Below, in pieces: positions 25,962 to 37,329 of a DNA stretch of 60,000 nt. Both the position numbers and the translations under genes were made by a program. How positions within the stretch are numbered: position 1 is the first letter of the stretch; every line of letters begins with the position of its first letter. The stretch comes from Adiantum capillus-veneris (lineage: Eukaryota; Streptophyta; Polypodiopsida; Polypodiales; Pteridaceae), in assembly GCA_014529385.2 (NCBI GenBank), contig CM043971.1, positions 29,221,709-29,281,708 of the forward strand, in the 5' to 3' direction. The notes beneath the pieces were generated by a model, which made no database searches, was not told where the DNA came from, and worked only from the letters and a program-made list of their open reading frames with translations.

Positions 25962-26369
25962 TGCAATTTATTACAAAGCCAACCACTCACCTGGCCAAGG
26001 ATTAGTCTCCGCACAACTTCTTGCTTTGCTGCTGAATAAACCTAGACATAAGCATTTAATTTCGGCAATCGAATCAAAGCATTTAACCGCTAGAGGTGAT
26101 CTTTATAATGATTGGTGTAACTGGAGAGTTAACCTCAACCACTACTGTATTTTAGACATTGCTGATGTTCCGGATTAGGTCTGCTAATCTAGAACTGTAC
26201 TTCCCTCGGATGTTGGTCAATTTACTTGAAAAGTCTTAATTTTGTCTTTGCTCCGTCAAAAGGTCAAACAAGGTCCAAATTCACTTCTGAAAGAAGTTCT
26301 AGAACCCTTAAGTCAAATGGAACCTCACTGTATAAGCTCAGTCAAATTTTCTCTTCATTAAGCCCCAGT

Positions 26370-26393
26370 AGACATCCTACGCGTAGGATATTC
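26370..26393. repeat. 24-bp palindrome copy 4 (right arm decayed)
   Basis: AGACATCCTACGCGTAGGAT, then ATTC in place of GTCT. Confidence 0.8.
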
Positions 26394-26642
26394 TTGCTCT
26401 GTTTTGCCTGGATTTTTGCACTATGGATTCCCCTTAATGTTCTGATTCCACAGCTGTTTTTACTTTTTGATTTGGACACCTATAAGCTGGTCAATGGATC
26501 AAAAATCTGTTCCGACAGCTGCGATTGCTCTGATCAGTCAAATCAACTCCAATTTGGACCAAAATTGACTAGGAGGCTTGCCTCAGGCTATACAACACCT
26601 TGCTAGGCCTACAGTCAGTATCTGGCTTCAATTTCTTGTTTT

Positions 26643-26666
26643 AGACATTCTATGTGTAGCATATCT
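26643..26666. repeat. 24-bp palindrome copy 5 (degenerate)
   Basis: AGACATTCTATGTGTAGCAT: several changes, but the frame of the palindrome is recognisable. Confidence 0.6.
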
Positions 26667-27189
26667 GTTTGCTCTAAATGGCTTCAAATGCAAAGCACAG
26701 CCTCCTCTTGAGGTGTTGATCACTTTGGTATGCTCAAAATTAGGTTTGGAGTACAAAATCACACAGATTCTTTTTGTTCTGTTTGACCCAAGACTTGACC
26801 CATAGCTTCCCCTTGATGTCAGCAACCCAGTGGTATGCTTAGATTTTTGTTTCAGTTTCAAAAGTCCCCAATTTTAGCTGTTCTAGCCTTTTTCAGTCAA
26901 AAGTACTAAAGTCTGCTTAGAACCCAATTTTCTCACTCAAATGAGATGAAACCTCTCTCAGTCACTCAATATATCATGCAGATCATGCTCATGCATCCAT
27001 CCTATGGTTTTGGTTTTAAAATAATACCTTCGCACAATTTGGGTAGGATGTCTGGCAATTTCTGTCTATCTGGCCTTATCCTGTCAAGATATGGTCAAAT
27101 TTTCACTTTCCAGCTGAAAATAGGGTAAAACCTACCTTCTGAACACACTGGTCAACTCAAAATTCCAAATTCCCACCAGATTAGCCTGT

Positions 27190-27213
27190 AGACATCCTAC
27201 GCGTAGGATGTCT
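27190..27213. repeat. 24-bp palindrome copy 6 (perfect)
   Basis: Same sequence as copy 2. It is followed by CCTG, as is copy 3. Confidence 0.95.
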
Positions 27214-27734
27214 CCTGGCTTAAAATTAAATGTTTTCCTGACAGAAATTCTCCTGATGCTCTGCAGCTCTATCAGAAACACTCACAGCAACTTTTGGACT
27301 TCACTTCGGCTTTCAAACACACTTTTGCGTCTTTTACAACCTTGTGATGAATCTAACAAGCAAGTATACATGCATGATGTGCTCTAGATCCTGAATCATG
27401 ATGTCCTACTTACTCTACTCCTACTCATCATGTGAAATGGTGATAATGGTGTTTTGGTTGCTTCCTGGCCTCTCCGGACTCTCAAGCTCTCCTCTCACCG
27501 CTTCTACCACTCCAACTCCTACTCATCAACTCAACTAATACCTAAAACTATCTCAGTCTACCTAAATCTACCTAAGTCAAAGGATCTAAGCCAGACACAC
27601 GCTCCCTAGACTCCCTCTAAGACCTACAGAGTCCTCCACCCTCTGATCCTATCTAAATGTAAAACGAGACTCTTGGCAAGCCAAAGAATCCCTATCCTCA
27701 AGGACTAGTCTCGGTCACCTACCTAAGGTTTTCG

Positions 27735-27752
27735 TCCCTGACAGCGACGCCA
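27735..27752 (-). promoter_or_regulatory. Primer-binding site of gypsy element 1
   Basis: On the minus strand TGGCGTCGCTGTCAGGGA, close to the tRNA-Asp-type primer site TGGCGCCGTTGCCGGGGA used by Athila-like elements. It is one base from the LTR end, as expected. Confidence 0.65.
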
Positions 27753-27753
27753 A

Positions 27754-28575
27754 TGTTGGACGGGTACGCCGCAACGGACGTCAGCACAACGAGAACTCAC
27801 CTAACAAGATTTGTCAGCTAAGGACGAAGCTCGACTCGCAGGCGCGTGGAAGCAAGCATAGGGTGTCAACCTACACTCGACCGACTCCAAACTAATTCCT
27901 ACAGAGGTCTCTACCCAATGTCTAAGCTACAGCTTTCAAGAGTGCATAAGAGGAAACTTCCTACAACGCTTTCTAGAGCCGAACACCCATCAAACGATCT
28001 CGAAACACCATAGAACTTGAAGGAGGCCCTACTAACACCAATAGGTCGCTCTCCCTAAGGTCTATGAACCAAAATCCCAACCCAAAACACCTGGTGCAAA
28101 ATCACGTAGGATGTCTGGCCGAAATTTGAAGGTCGTCATTTTCGAAAACTAAAGTGCCTAATGTGTAGCTCTACTCAATGTGAACACGTGGATATGCTGC
28201 AATGCAAATTCGGACAACGTATGCTCACCGAATCACCAAATGAAGCTCGTAGATGGAGCTCGCAAAACCGGACCGTACGCGTGCAATGTAGGTAGCGGCG
28301 CGTAGCTCTCGTCGGGGGCAACACGCTGCACTTCTCCGCACTCGATTCCGACCACCGGTGCACGCGTAGTGTCAAGATGAAGCTCTCACTCTCTCACGCT
28401 CACTCACAGACTTCAAAACTTTTTTTAAAAATGACAAAAGGTCTTTTATTAAGGTAAAAAAGTGGTATAAATACCTTACAATTCTCAAACCCTAATGTTC
28501 CAATTTAACCATCTACTCAATCTAAGTGTCAAAACTGGGATACAATCTAGAAACTTCTGTAAGCCCCAATATTTA
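27754..28575 (-). mobile_element. 5' LTR of gypsy element 1
   Basis: The left edge is set by TGTTGGACGGG, one base from the primer site; the right edge is guessed at AATATTTACA so that the LTR reads TGT...ACA on its strand. A TATA-like GGTATAAATACC lies at about 28463-28474. A half-copy of the palindrome (CACGTAGGATGTCT) lies at 28103. I found no partner LTR in the window. Confidence 0.5.
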
Positions 28576-28689
28576 CAAAGGTGAAATGTCGGGTTTTCTC
28601 AATAAATGAATAATTACAAAAAATAATAATCTGTTGAGCAGTCATTTTTCGTAGGGTCTGTCCAACTTCTAACATCATCCATTGAAACT

Positions 28690-29430
28690 CTTGCACATTC
28701 GGGTGGAGCATGCAAACGACGAATGACAACCACAAGGTTTGGAAGGAGTTATGCAAAGCTAATATTGACAATGATTCAAACGGACAGCTTGCAAACAAGC
28801 GCAAGCAAGTTGGGCACATTTTGATAAAATGGTCAAGCTTATGGGCCTTAACAGCACAACAGAAGAACAACACCGATTATTTCAAGAATCCTTGGCAGAT
28901 TTTACCAAGGTCTTCACCCTTTCTTGGGGTGAAAATAACATCACACATTACATGGTAAGCCATGTTACGTGGTGAACTTATTACAAGGGATTGTTTTCAT
29001 TAAATAATGTGGATTGTTTACTCATGTGAACAACATATCTTGTTTGCGCATGGTGCATTTTTTATCCACAAATATAGATTGCTTGAAATTTTTAGCACTC
29101 AAGGCATGGAGAAGTCCCATTATCGAGGAAGGTGGGTGTAATTCAAAAATACTCGACATGGTGGTGGAATGGTGCAATCCAATTATTTGGAGGAGATGTT
29201 CAGTTGGTTTTTTCTCACAACATTTGCTCGTAAGCTCACAATGGAGCGTGCACGACAATCCAAGATTGATATTGAAGTACGAAAATGGAGTTGTCAAGAG
29301 CATAGCAACAAGTGGCAAATGTCGCAAGGCCCCGCCAAGTATGCTGCACGGCGCTAATGCAGAGTGCGACAAGGGTCAAAGTGGATTCTGTGCGAGTCGC
29401 TACACGTGAACGTAGGGTTTAACTCTTAAC
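28690..29430 (+). pseudogene. Transposase-like fragment B (decayed)
   Basis: Only the C-terminal third remains. One frame gives VWKELCKANIDNDSN; after a frameshift, SLADFTKVFTLSWGENNITHYM follows. Beyond an intron come HILFAHGAFFIHKY, STQGMEKSHYRGR and FKNTRHGGG, then a basic tail. These blocks match the last two exons of the intact gene at 8.0-10.8 kb, with the THYM/HI(I/L)F splice junction kept. Stops and frameshifts show it is dead. It lies directly before an H3-like copy on the same strand. Confidence 0.75.
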
Positions 29431-29512
29431 GACATGTTCATTTTAAATAATAGTTTTTTTCCAAAATTAGTGTGAACAGGATCCTTTTTAAACAGGGCCC
29501 TTTTTAAATGGG

Positions 29513-29524
29513 GTCTTATAAATA
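29513..29524 (+). promoter_or_regulatory. TATA-like box before H3-like copy B
   Basis: TCTTATAAATATT, about 65 bases upstream of the start codon. Confidence 0.5.
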
Positions 29525-29582
29525 TTGCATGCTCTCATAAACCACTCGTTTGTTAAGCACAGGTGAGCTCTTACCATAGCAA

Positions 29583-30479
29583 ATGGTGCGCACCAAACAA
29601 ATCACAAAAGAGCATCCTCCTGCCAAGAAAAACACCCTCCAAGGATGTGAGAAGCCGGCATGGCTTAAAGGCACAAGAAAATGGCCACGAACACCTAGCC
29701 GTTCTAGGCACTCTTCTAGCAGTGGGCATGGTAGTAGGGCACAAGAGTCATCGAGGGTTGTAGAATCTTTCTGTCTTCAAGAAGAAACACCTAGACGAAG
29801 AATGAAGCAACGCGCCCAGCGCTGGAAAGAAGAAGAGGCCCAGCAAACACCAGAGTCCGATAGGGAGGAGTAGCCACGCCAGAAACTACAAGCAGGACCA
29901 CCCAAGACTCGGGTGGTCCATACAGACACTGAATCAGAGACAGAGCCACCATGGCAACGAGCTGATATACTGTGCACACAGTGGGTGCCCGTTGGGGGGA
30001 AGACACTGCCTCGAGACAAGGGAGCTCTCCCCACACGACAAGATCGGAAGCCAAGGGAAGAGGATGAATCAAACGAGGCTACAGATCCAGCCCCTAAGCA
30101 TGTAAACAGGTGCAAGTCAAAGTTTTTCAAGAAGCCTAAACATCGCCAGCCAGCAAATGTGCAAGTGCCCCCAAGACAACCACAGTGGCGCCAAAAAATA
30201 GCAAGGGCATTTGCAAAAATTTGGCACTACCAGAAGACTACATAGCTTTTAATTTGACACGCCCCCTTTGCTAGCACAGTGAAGGAGGTGCTTCAAAGCT
30301 ATGGAAATCGGTATAGAATGCAAGCAATAGCGCTAGAGGCTATTCAAGAAGCTGCAGAAGCCCACATCATTTCAGTGTTGGAAGATACCAACCTATGCGC
30401 CATTCATGCAAAGCGAGTGACAATATAGCCAAAATATATGCAGCTTGCACGTCGATTGCAACGGGATTTCGAACATTAG
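29583..30479 (+). pseudogene. Histone H3-like copy B (decayed)
   Basis: It starts MVRTKQITKEHPPAKK, close to the H3 tail. One reading frame continues for about 298 codons: a long basic/Ser-rich spacer, a KSKFFKKPKHRQP stretch, then a histone fold with FAKIWHYQK (alpha-N), KEVLQSYGNRYRMQAIALEA, IQEAAEAHIISVLEDTN (alpha-2) and LCAIHAKRVTI (as in H3). The frame is cut by in-frame stops at 29871 (TAG), 30243 (TAG), 30255 (TGA) and near 30427 (TAG), all at positions where H3 or the sister copy has an amino acid. The tail is about 200 residues, against about 40 in canonical H3. Confidence 0.8.
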
Positions 30480-30635
30480 CCGAAGTTACCCCTCTTTTTG
30501 TATTGCACACCCTTATCTTTTTAATGAGATGACTTTGCAATGGCAATATGATTAACAGTGTTGTCTACTGTGTCTATTCCATGTGTTTTGAGTTTATTGT
30601 TTCTGAACATGAAGAGTTCAATTTAAATCAAACAT

Positions 30636-30817
30636 TAACTTTTTGGGTATCCTATGTGCATACAAGCTGCCTAGAAAGTGCAAAAAAAATGGTGGCCACA
30701 AGGGTGCGCAAATGGCCCATCCATCAATTTTGGATGACCTATTTGTGCGCCCTTGTGGCCACCATTTTTTTTCCCACCTTCAAGCTTTGTTTACCCCATA
30801 GGATATCAAAAAAGTTA
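30636..30817. mobile_element. 182-bp foldback MITE
   Basis: A long inverted repeat with outer arms TAACTTTTT-GGTATCCTATG and inner arms GGTGGCCACAAGGGTGCGCA against their complements, and a short loop near 30723. ACAT directly repeated on both sides (30632-30635 and 30818-30821) looks like a target-site duplication. Confidence 0.8.
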
Positions 30818-31013
30818 ACATATTGTGAAACCAAGTGTCCATGCAACATTATATTAGATTTTCCAAATGTCCAATGTAATTGGGCCTTTTGGTGCAAGGA
30901 AGTATTAGGTAGAGCTGCAGGAGGTGATAGTGTGCTTGAAAACTTAAATTTTCAGTTGTTCAAAGTATCGTTGGGCATCCTCACTACAATGTCAAAGCTT
31001 GAAATAGCGCCAT

Positions 31014-32020
31014 CTACACTCTGTAAGGGAGTCCACACTCCAAGCACATCCAACGATCATAGTGGAATCGTATGTACAAGGAGGTGCGGGATTCCAAATA
31101 GCGCATTCCAATACTTGAAGCCCCAACCTTACAACGGTACCGGTCCCCATTGTGCATGCCCTCCACAAAACCCCAATCCTCTTCTAAAAGCCTTCCTAAT
31201 TCCTCATAATGAACATCTTTACATACAAGCATTGTGGTAGTCTCCACAAATCCAAACTCTTTAAAAATGTGCACAAAACAATGAATAGGCAAACACCAAC
31301 TCAAGCCCACAGACCTAGAAGCTTTAGAGTATTTCAAAGAGTTATTATCATCTTTTGCTTGAAAGATGCTATCGACCACAAATCTGGCACCGGCCACTCT
31401 ATACTTAATAAGGAAGTTACTTTGATGGGTTCAAGCGTTCCAAACTCTTGTGGAGAAGTAAGCACAATATAGGAGTGAGAATAGAAGAAAATCCTTCTTT
31501 GAACCAGCTTGGTTGGGCAAAGATGTGCGAACATTGTTGCTCCAATATCCGCATGTATAGCATTGAATGTGCTGGTGAGACTATGTAGTGGCTGCTCCTC
31601 CACCAACGTGGATGGAAATATGACTATAAATGCATGACAAATCTTAAGTATGAATCCATAATAACATTACACTATGATTTCACACCTAGCTTTGTATTCT
31701 CAAAACATGTACTTACAATGTGTTGGAAATCGAGGTGGTTGTTGCAATTGCATGTTTGACATTGAGAAAACATGTTGCGCAATGGCTACGGTCCCCTTGT
31801 CTTTGTGGTTCTTGAAGGCAAGGAGATTTCCTTTCCAATGATGATCCAAGTTTGCACGATTCTGCACACGATGAGGGACAATAACAGATGGTTGCATGTA
31901 TACCCAAGCACCTTCAATGAGCTCTTGTGGCACCCACTCATCATCTATACCTCTTGTGTTGTGGCATACAAGTGTTGTGACCTCATTCTTTGGCCGCCTT
32001 TGCGAAGTAGAGCTGGCCAT
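31014..32020 (-). pseudogene. P1-like copy B (decayed)
   Basis: The first exon, 32020 to about 31718, starts MASSTSQRRPKNE and ends QQPPRFPTH at a GTAAGT donor, like the exon-1 end in element A. The second segment has FNAIHADIG, RRIFFYSHSY, SIEWPVPD and, further on, a VETTTMLVCKD block that parallels the VTKTMFMCKS block of P1-A. Frame breaks occur at 31334 and 31397. The C-terminal ubiquitin-like part is not found. Exon 1 shows what the missing N-terminus of P1-A should resemble. Confidence 0.65.
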
Positions 32021-32844
32021 GGTTGAACAAAGAAAATTAGGAGGAGGAGCAGGACCTTGTTTGTTGCTACAATGTAGGTGGGATAAAGTGATAGGAGAAA
32101 GTGGTTAACCCTTGCTTTGTGTGGCAATGGGAGGAGAAGGTGGATAACCCTTGCTTGGTGTAGCAATGAAAGGTGGTAGGGGAGGAGAGAGGAGCTTCCT
32201 TGCTGCAGCAATGGAGATGGTGTAGAGAAAGAGTGTTGGAGTAGAGGATGAGTGTGATGGTTGCAACCAAGGAGGGGTTGGAAAAGGGGTTCTAGAGAGA
32301 AAAAAACACTTTTTGCCTAAGGACTACTTTTGGGGGGGCTTTGGATAGTAAAAAAAGATTTTTTTAAAGTTTTTTAAAATTTTGAATTTTAGGGTTTTTG
32401 GTGCACATTTTGACTTTTTGAGGTCAAAAAATGCTTTTTTGACCATAGATTTAGGGGGGTTTTAAGAAGATAAAATTTGAGTTTTGAAAATTTTGAAAAA
32501 TTTCAACATTTTGGGATTTTTTCAAGACCAGATCAAAAAGGAGGAAAGTTGGAGGTTCCATATGCCCCCCCTCCCCCCCAAACCCCACCTTCTCACTATG
32601 TAAGAGCCCATTAAGAAGTGTAAGACTACTTTGTCCCCCTACATTTTTGAGGGCATAGAGTGTGTCCACCACCCTCTTCTCATTGGCTGGCCTCTAATTA
32701 ACCTAATCCCAAAGGGCCCCTAGAGGGTTCATATTTTTCCTAATGCTTCCGTCAAGTGACAAAAGAAGTTGCAGACTCCTTCAAGAAGCACAAAATTGGG
32801 CAATCTTTCTTGTCCAATATTGCCACTCTCTTCTTCCTCGTCAA
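32021..32844. other. Spacer between divergent P1-like and P2-like copies
   Basis: GAA/GGAG-rich leader sequence followed by poly-T and poly-G/C short tracts (32.3-32.6 kb). I see no gene. Confidence 0.5.
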
Positions 32845-33984
32845 TGAGGAGCCTTCCCTTGGAGGATATGGAGATCCCGCATTTGGCAGTGGTTAGGGTG
32901 TTGGCGGATCATAAAGATCCCAAGGCCGCACCTATAGATGTCCAAAGTGAGCGAAGACTGCAAGCTGCCAAATATCCCCATGGCTTGGAAGAAGCAGTTG
33001 CAGTGAGAGAGCAGATTTTTGGAACCTCCGAGGTGCCCGACCCCGAGTGTCGTGACCCTGATGCAATTCCCAAAGTGGAGATTAGCCGTCTCAGCAGCAT
33101 AATTATAGAAGGTGAGGAGTATTTATTCTTACATAATCCTGAAAAGGCTTTTGGTGTCCGATTAGATGAGTGTCTTAGCCTCATATGCACCAAGATGGAG
33201 TTCCCCCTTGATCCTACACCAGAAGCTATAAATGACAAGTTGCTTCCATTGGGGGACTCTCTTGCTGACACAATTGCACTAGTGACAGTGGATATTCTCA
33301 CTGCAGAGCAGAGCAAACTCACGGACAAGGAGTTCGTTGCCACACAAGCCATGGTTGTCGCCAACCAAACTCCTATCCGCCCGATTCGCATGGTTCACAG
33401 AGCCCCCATGAGGTTGATGAGAGCAAATCCTCTATCAACCTTGAAGCCACACCAACCATGGATGAGGATAAGCAACAAGAGGTAATACTAAGCATCTTCT
33501 ACGTAGATAATTCAACCTTTTTTCTTTGCTTTTGGTTAATTACAATTTTGCAAGATATTTTGGACATGGACCTTTGGGCTAGCCGGAAGGGGGAGAGCAC
33601 ACGATGTTTGGGCCTCAAGCAGCCCTAGCACACTACATCGGTAAACTACCAATGCAGGATGTGTGCATCATACACAAGGATTTCTCCCCAAATGGCCATT
33701 TTGTTTTGTGGGTGCTTAAGGCCGCAAGTAAACTCCTATGTTTAGCCACCATCCCTCAAACAGCCCATGTAATTATTCTTGTGAAAAAATCACTTACAAT
33801 TGCCACTTTTGGCACTGGCTTCCGCGGCAAGGTCATAACACGCATAGCTCTTTGTCAAGCCCTAGGGGTTGACAGTGCCCAAGCTATAGCTGCTTCTGTC
33901 TTTACATCCATTCTACCCAACGCTATAAAACGTCGTAGCCAGATGTACAAGTTTTTAAATGAGAATTATCTCTCTTCTCCATGA
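32845..33984 (+). pseudogene. P2-like copy B (decayed)
   Basis: A first segment from the ATG at 32845 ends at an AAGAG|GTAATA donor near 33482. It contains IIIEGEEYLFLHNPEKAF, matching the FRIGDRTYIFLHDVQSVF block of P2-A. The last exon, after a TTGCAAG acceptor near 33555, has QAALAHYIGKL and HVIILVKK, matching AALAQYLSKL and KVILVDK. A frameshift lies near 33600. The N-terminal half is much shorter than in P2-A. Confidence 0.6.
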
Positions 33985-34500
33985 TCTTTTGCAAAGTTCA
34001 ATTTACTGTTTTTGTTCATGTTCAGTGATAAAGAAAACTGTTGAAAGTTGATTTTGTACATTGAAAAAAACTTGTCCAAAAATTGCATATAATATCTTTT
34101 TGGTATTAGCTATGCCCTGTTATTGACATTTCATGCAATTTTAGTTGTGTCCACAAGGCAATTTGACAAGTTTTGCAAGTTTTTGGCAAATACAAAGCAA
34201 AAATTTTACTTAATGGACAATTTCAAGACAACCAAAAAAATTATATAGCTTTGGTTGCTAGTTGATTAGCCTTTTGTACAGCTGATTAGCATCTCACCTT
34301 CAACAATTTAACAAAATAAATGTAGACAAATAGACATTAAAATTGAACATTAAGGTAACATAGAGAGACAAAAAGAGACGAATTGTATTTGTCGCAAAGT
34401 GAAAATACATTGAGTTCTCAAGAATTCTTGAATCCAATACAAAAGGATTCCAATACAAAAGTTAGTTACAAAAAAAGGTTTTGACATCAAAGGATATCAG
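33985..34500. other. Non-coding spacer between convergent P2-like and H3-like copies
   Basis: AT-rich, no credible ORF or repeat structure seen. Confidence 0.5.
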
Positions 34501-34504
34501 ACCT

Positions 34505-35230
34505 ACCTTAGGCAACCTGCAAGTTGCATGTCCTTGGCCATGATTGTTACACACTTGACATGGACAACACATAAGAATGTGTCTTCAAAGAGACTGACCA
34601 AATAAGCCTTTGCAGCCTCCTGAATTGATTCAAGGACAATTGCAGACATCCAAAGCTCTGTGTTGTAGCTTTGTAGCACTTCCTTACATGTCCGTGCAAA
34701 AGGTGTTTTCCTAATAAGCAGGTCAGCTATCTTCTAGTAATGTTGAATCTGAGCAAACGCTCGACAAAACCGTCGTGTTCTTTGAGGTCGGCGTTGTGGG
34801 GGCCTCTGAGCTCCTTGTGGCTTTGCTCTCTGCGGCTTCCTGTAGAATTTTGACTTTCGACGGCGCTTGGCAAGTGGCTGGGGGGCATCTTCATCCGGAT
34901 CATAATCCTCATCTTCACTACTACGCTCATCATTGTTGGGTTGATCAGAAGGCATGGCACCCATTCCTTGGGGCAGTGACTTGCCAGCTGCAATGTGGCG
35001 ACCTGGGCCAGATGGCATCGGGCCCGTTTGGCCTGGCAACGTCTTCCCGCCCACCCTATGGTTCACTGGGATGTCCTCCCCTTCCCAGGGCGGGCGTTCA
35101 TCGAACGTGTCCGTTCTGTTTGATCCGGGTCAGCTAGCCCTTCAAGTTGTCGATTTGCATGCATCTTCTGCTTTCTGCACGTCTCAATGGCCTTTGGATT
35201 CTTCTTTGCAGTTTGTTTTGTCCTTGCCAT
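34505..35230 (-). pseudogene. Histone H3-like copy C (decayed)
   Basis: The ATG at 35230 gives MARTKQTAKKNPKA, an almost exact canonical H3 tail. After a frameshift near 35066 comes a long basic linker (KRRRKSKFYRKPQRAKP). The histone fold follows: AFAQIQHY, TAG at 34734 (where copy B has Gln), KIADLLIRKTPFARTCKEVL, SIQEAAKAYLVSLFEDTFL and VKCVTIMAKDMQLAG. The block DLLIRKTPFAR parallels ELLIRKLPFQR of H3. Tail length, linker and fold order match copy B, so the two share a recent ancestor distinct from the element A version. Confidence 0.8.
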
Positions 35231-35299
35231 CATGAAAGGGCGTTCAAGGGCCTTCTTATAGCTTGTGGTGTTCGGTGAGGGAAGGAGTGTTATGTGTTT

Positions 35300-35302
<3 letters not shown>

Positions 35303-35336
<34 letters not shown>
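35303..35336. repeat. Poly-G tract
   Basis: About 34 consecutive G, in the leader of the H3-like copy C (poly-C on its strand). Length could be an assembly estimate. Confidence 0.9.
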
Positions 35337-35337
<1 letters not shown>

Positions 35338-35339
35338 AC

Positions 35340-35350
35340 CTCTTTATATA
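35340..35350 (-). promoter_or_regulatory. TATA box before H3-like copy C
   Basis: CTATATAAAG on the minus strand, about 115 bases upstream of the ATG. Confidence 0.55.
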
Positions 35351-35679
35351 GGGTGGCCATATAAGGGCGGGTTCACATGGTGAAAAAGAGCCGCTAAAAT
35401 CACGAGAAAATAATCTTTTGAATTTTAAAACCACATGAAATTGGAGAACTATTCAAACACATAGAGCGAAACGTACACTTCTCAAATTGCGTAAACAATC
35501 AAACAATGCAAACGCTTGATCCAAAAAAAGAGAGCATCCAAATGTAGTAGATTTTTCATTTTCATGAATCTACTATCACCTGATCCAAAATTTTCCAACC
35601 CTAGTCCTTGATGCTCGCCACACTGCATGTCGTGCTAGACCTTGAGAGGATCTTCAGCATTCTGAGGAACGAACATGGG

Positions 35680-37140
35680 CTAGTCAACAGGTTTCTTTTG
35701 CCAAGCGCGATGACCTTGCACGTTCAATCGACACTTTGCGTCCAAAGGTGATGCGATAAAACCAGTTGAACATTTCCTGAAGATAGCATGAGCGCACTAA
35801 ACCTCCTCCATGTCTTGTATTCTTGAAGTAGACACCCGTGCCACGATAGTATGACTTCTCCATACCTCGCATGTTCCAAAGATCCAATGAACCATACATG
35901 TTCATAAAGTATGCACCATGGGCATAGAGGATGTGCTGCCCAAAAAGCGACAACACATCGATGATCAAAACTAAAGCATAGTACAGACCAAGTCGGAATA
36001 GCAAGCACTCACCATATAGTGTGTAATGTTCGATTCACCCCATGCAATGAAAACTGCCTTTGTGAACTCCACCACCAAATTTTGGAATTCTTGTCGTTGC
36101 TCACTGGTTGTGCTTGCAAGTCGTAGTATCTTCTTCATCTTCTCGAATATTGCCCAAACATGTTGTCAGCTAAGCACAACACTTTCATTGCTATCATTGT
36201 CCGTTGTATACTTGCAGAGATCCTTCCACAACTCCTAGCCACCTTCAGATGTTGATGTTCCGACAACAGCACCCCTTTCCTTGGGACCGAACCCTCTTCA
36301 AAAAATGCCTTGCCTTTAGTCCACTCATGGACACTAGTTGGGCCACTTCCTGAGCGCTTACATTGTTCTTTTGTGCAACAATGGAGGTGTTGGTCCCATG
36401 ACAACCTATTGAATTTAAGAGACCTTCCACTTTTGAGATAGCATCAAACGACCTCTCTGCAGGCTTCATTGTAAAGGCATGATCAATATGAAGCTTTAAT
36501 AAACAATCAAAGATGCGCATAAAAGCATAAAGTGTGCAAAAATGCACATTTTTGAGATGGAAGTTAATTATAGGGTTCCATTCACTGTCTTTTGCGGCAC
36601 GATTGGGCTCCTCCAGCATAGGACATAGTAGAACCGATGCTCCCACACATGTGTAATTTGTGAATTGTCATCTTCCTCTGTTTCGTTGACCATTGCGATC
36701 TTGCGTGCATTCCCCTTATAGCTAATGCAAAATGGACAAGGATAGAGAACTCCTGCCCCTTGTTAATGCACTTGATTGTTTTCAAATCGCCACCTAAGTG
36801 CCAGTCAACTTCAAACTCCCCTATGCCATCTACTTAGAGTTTTTTCCCAGCTAGCTGTGCCTTAATGACATCTGTTATCCACAGAATGCGTTCAAAAATC
36901 CAAGCAAGAACTCCATGGGTCTCCTTGGGGACCTCAATAGCACCAAGCCACTAAATTTCTTTCTCCGACTGCACACTGAAAGATGGTGTACAATCCTCGT
37001 TCATAGTTGTACGTTTTGCATGAAATAATGCCTCATTCATGAGAGTAATACTTATCCTTTCTAATCTTCATTTCTTTACAATCTGACACTCATCTAGCTT
37101 GAGCACAAACACCATCTTCTTTAGTAGTGCAATTTATGCA
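35680..37140 (-). pseudogene. Transposase-like fragment C (decayed)
   Basis: Blocks appear in the same order as in the intact protein: FVLKLDECQIVKK, a SITLMNEAL helix, WLGAIEVPKETHGVLAW, DGIGEFEVDWHLGGDLKTIK, a CPFC remnant in a shifted frame, NVHFCTLYAFMRIFDCL, then NITHYMV, RGMEKSYYRG and FKNTRHGGG. Stops (for example TAG at the Trp of WLGA) and frameshifts break it. The N-terminal quarter is missing. It lies upstream of H3-like copy C on the same strand. Confidence 0.8.
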
Positions 37141-37329
37141 ATAGCAAGCCAAGGGCTTTGTCGATACACATATGCACAAGCACATGGCTGATCAGGAGCA
37201 GGATCCTCCTAGTCAAGGACAAGGTCCCCTCTAGATTCTCTGCACTCTCTCACTAAAAAGGAGGTGAAAAATTTGTTGAAAAAATACAAAACCGTCAACT
37301 TTTGAGGGAGAGGGAAGAGAGCGCAATAA

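Larger units (their letters stand above)
25962..27734. other. 5' untranslated region of gypsy element 1
   Basis: It lies between the LTR/primer site and the first ORF. I see no gene. It contains three palindrome copies (26370, 26643, 27190), which mirrors the three in the 13.5-14.4 kb spacer upstream of the other ORF. Confidence 0.6.

Noticed and set aside
28175-28375. Cys/Arg-rich 66-residue ORF
   Set aside because: It lies within the gypsy LTR, has no motif and shows no support as a gene.
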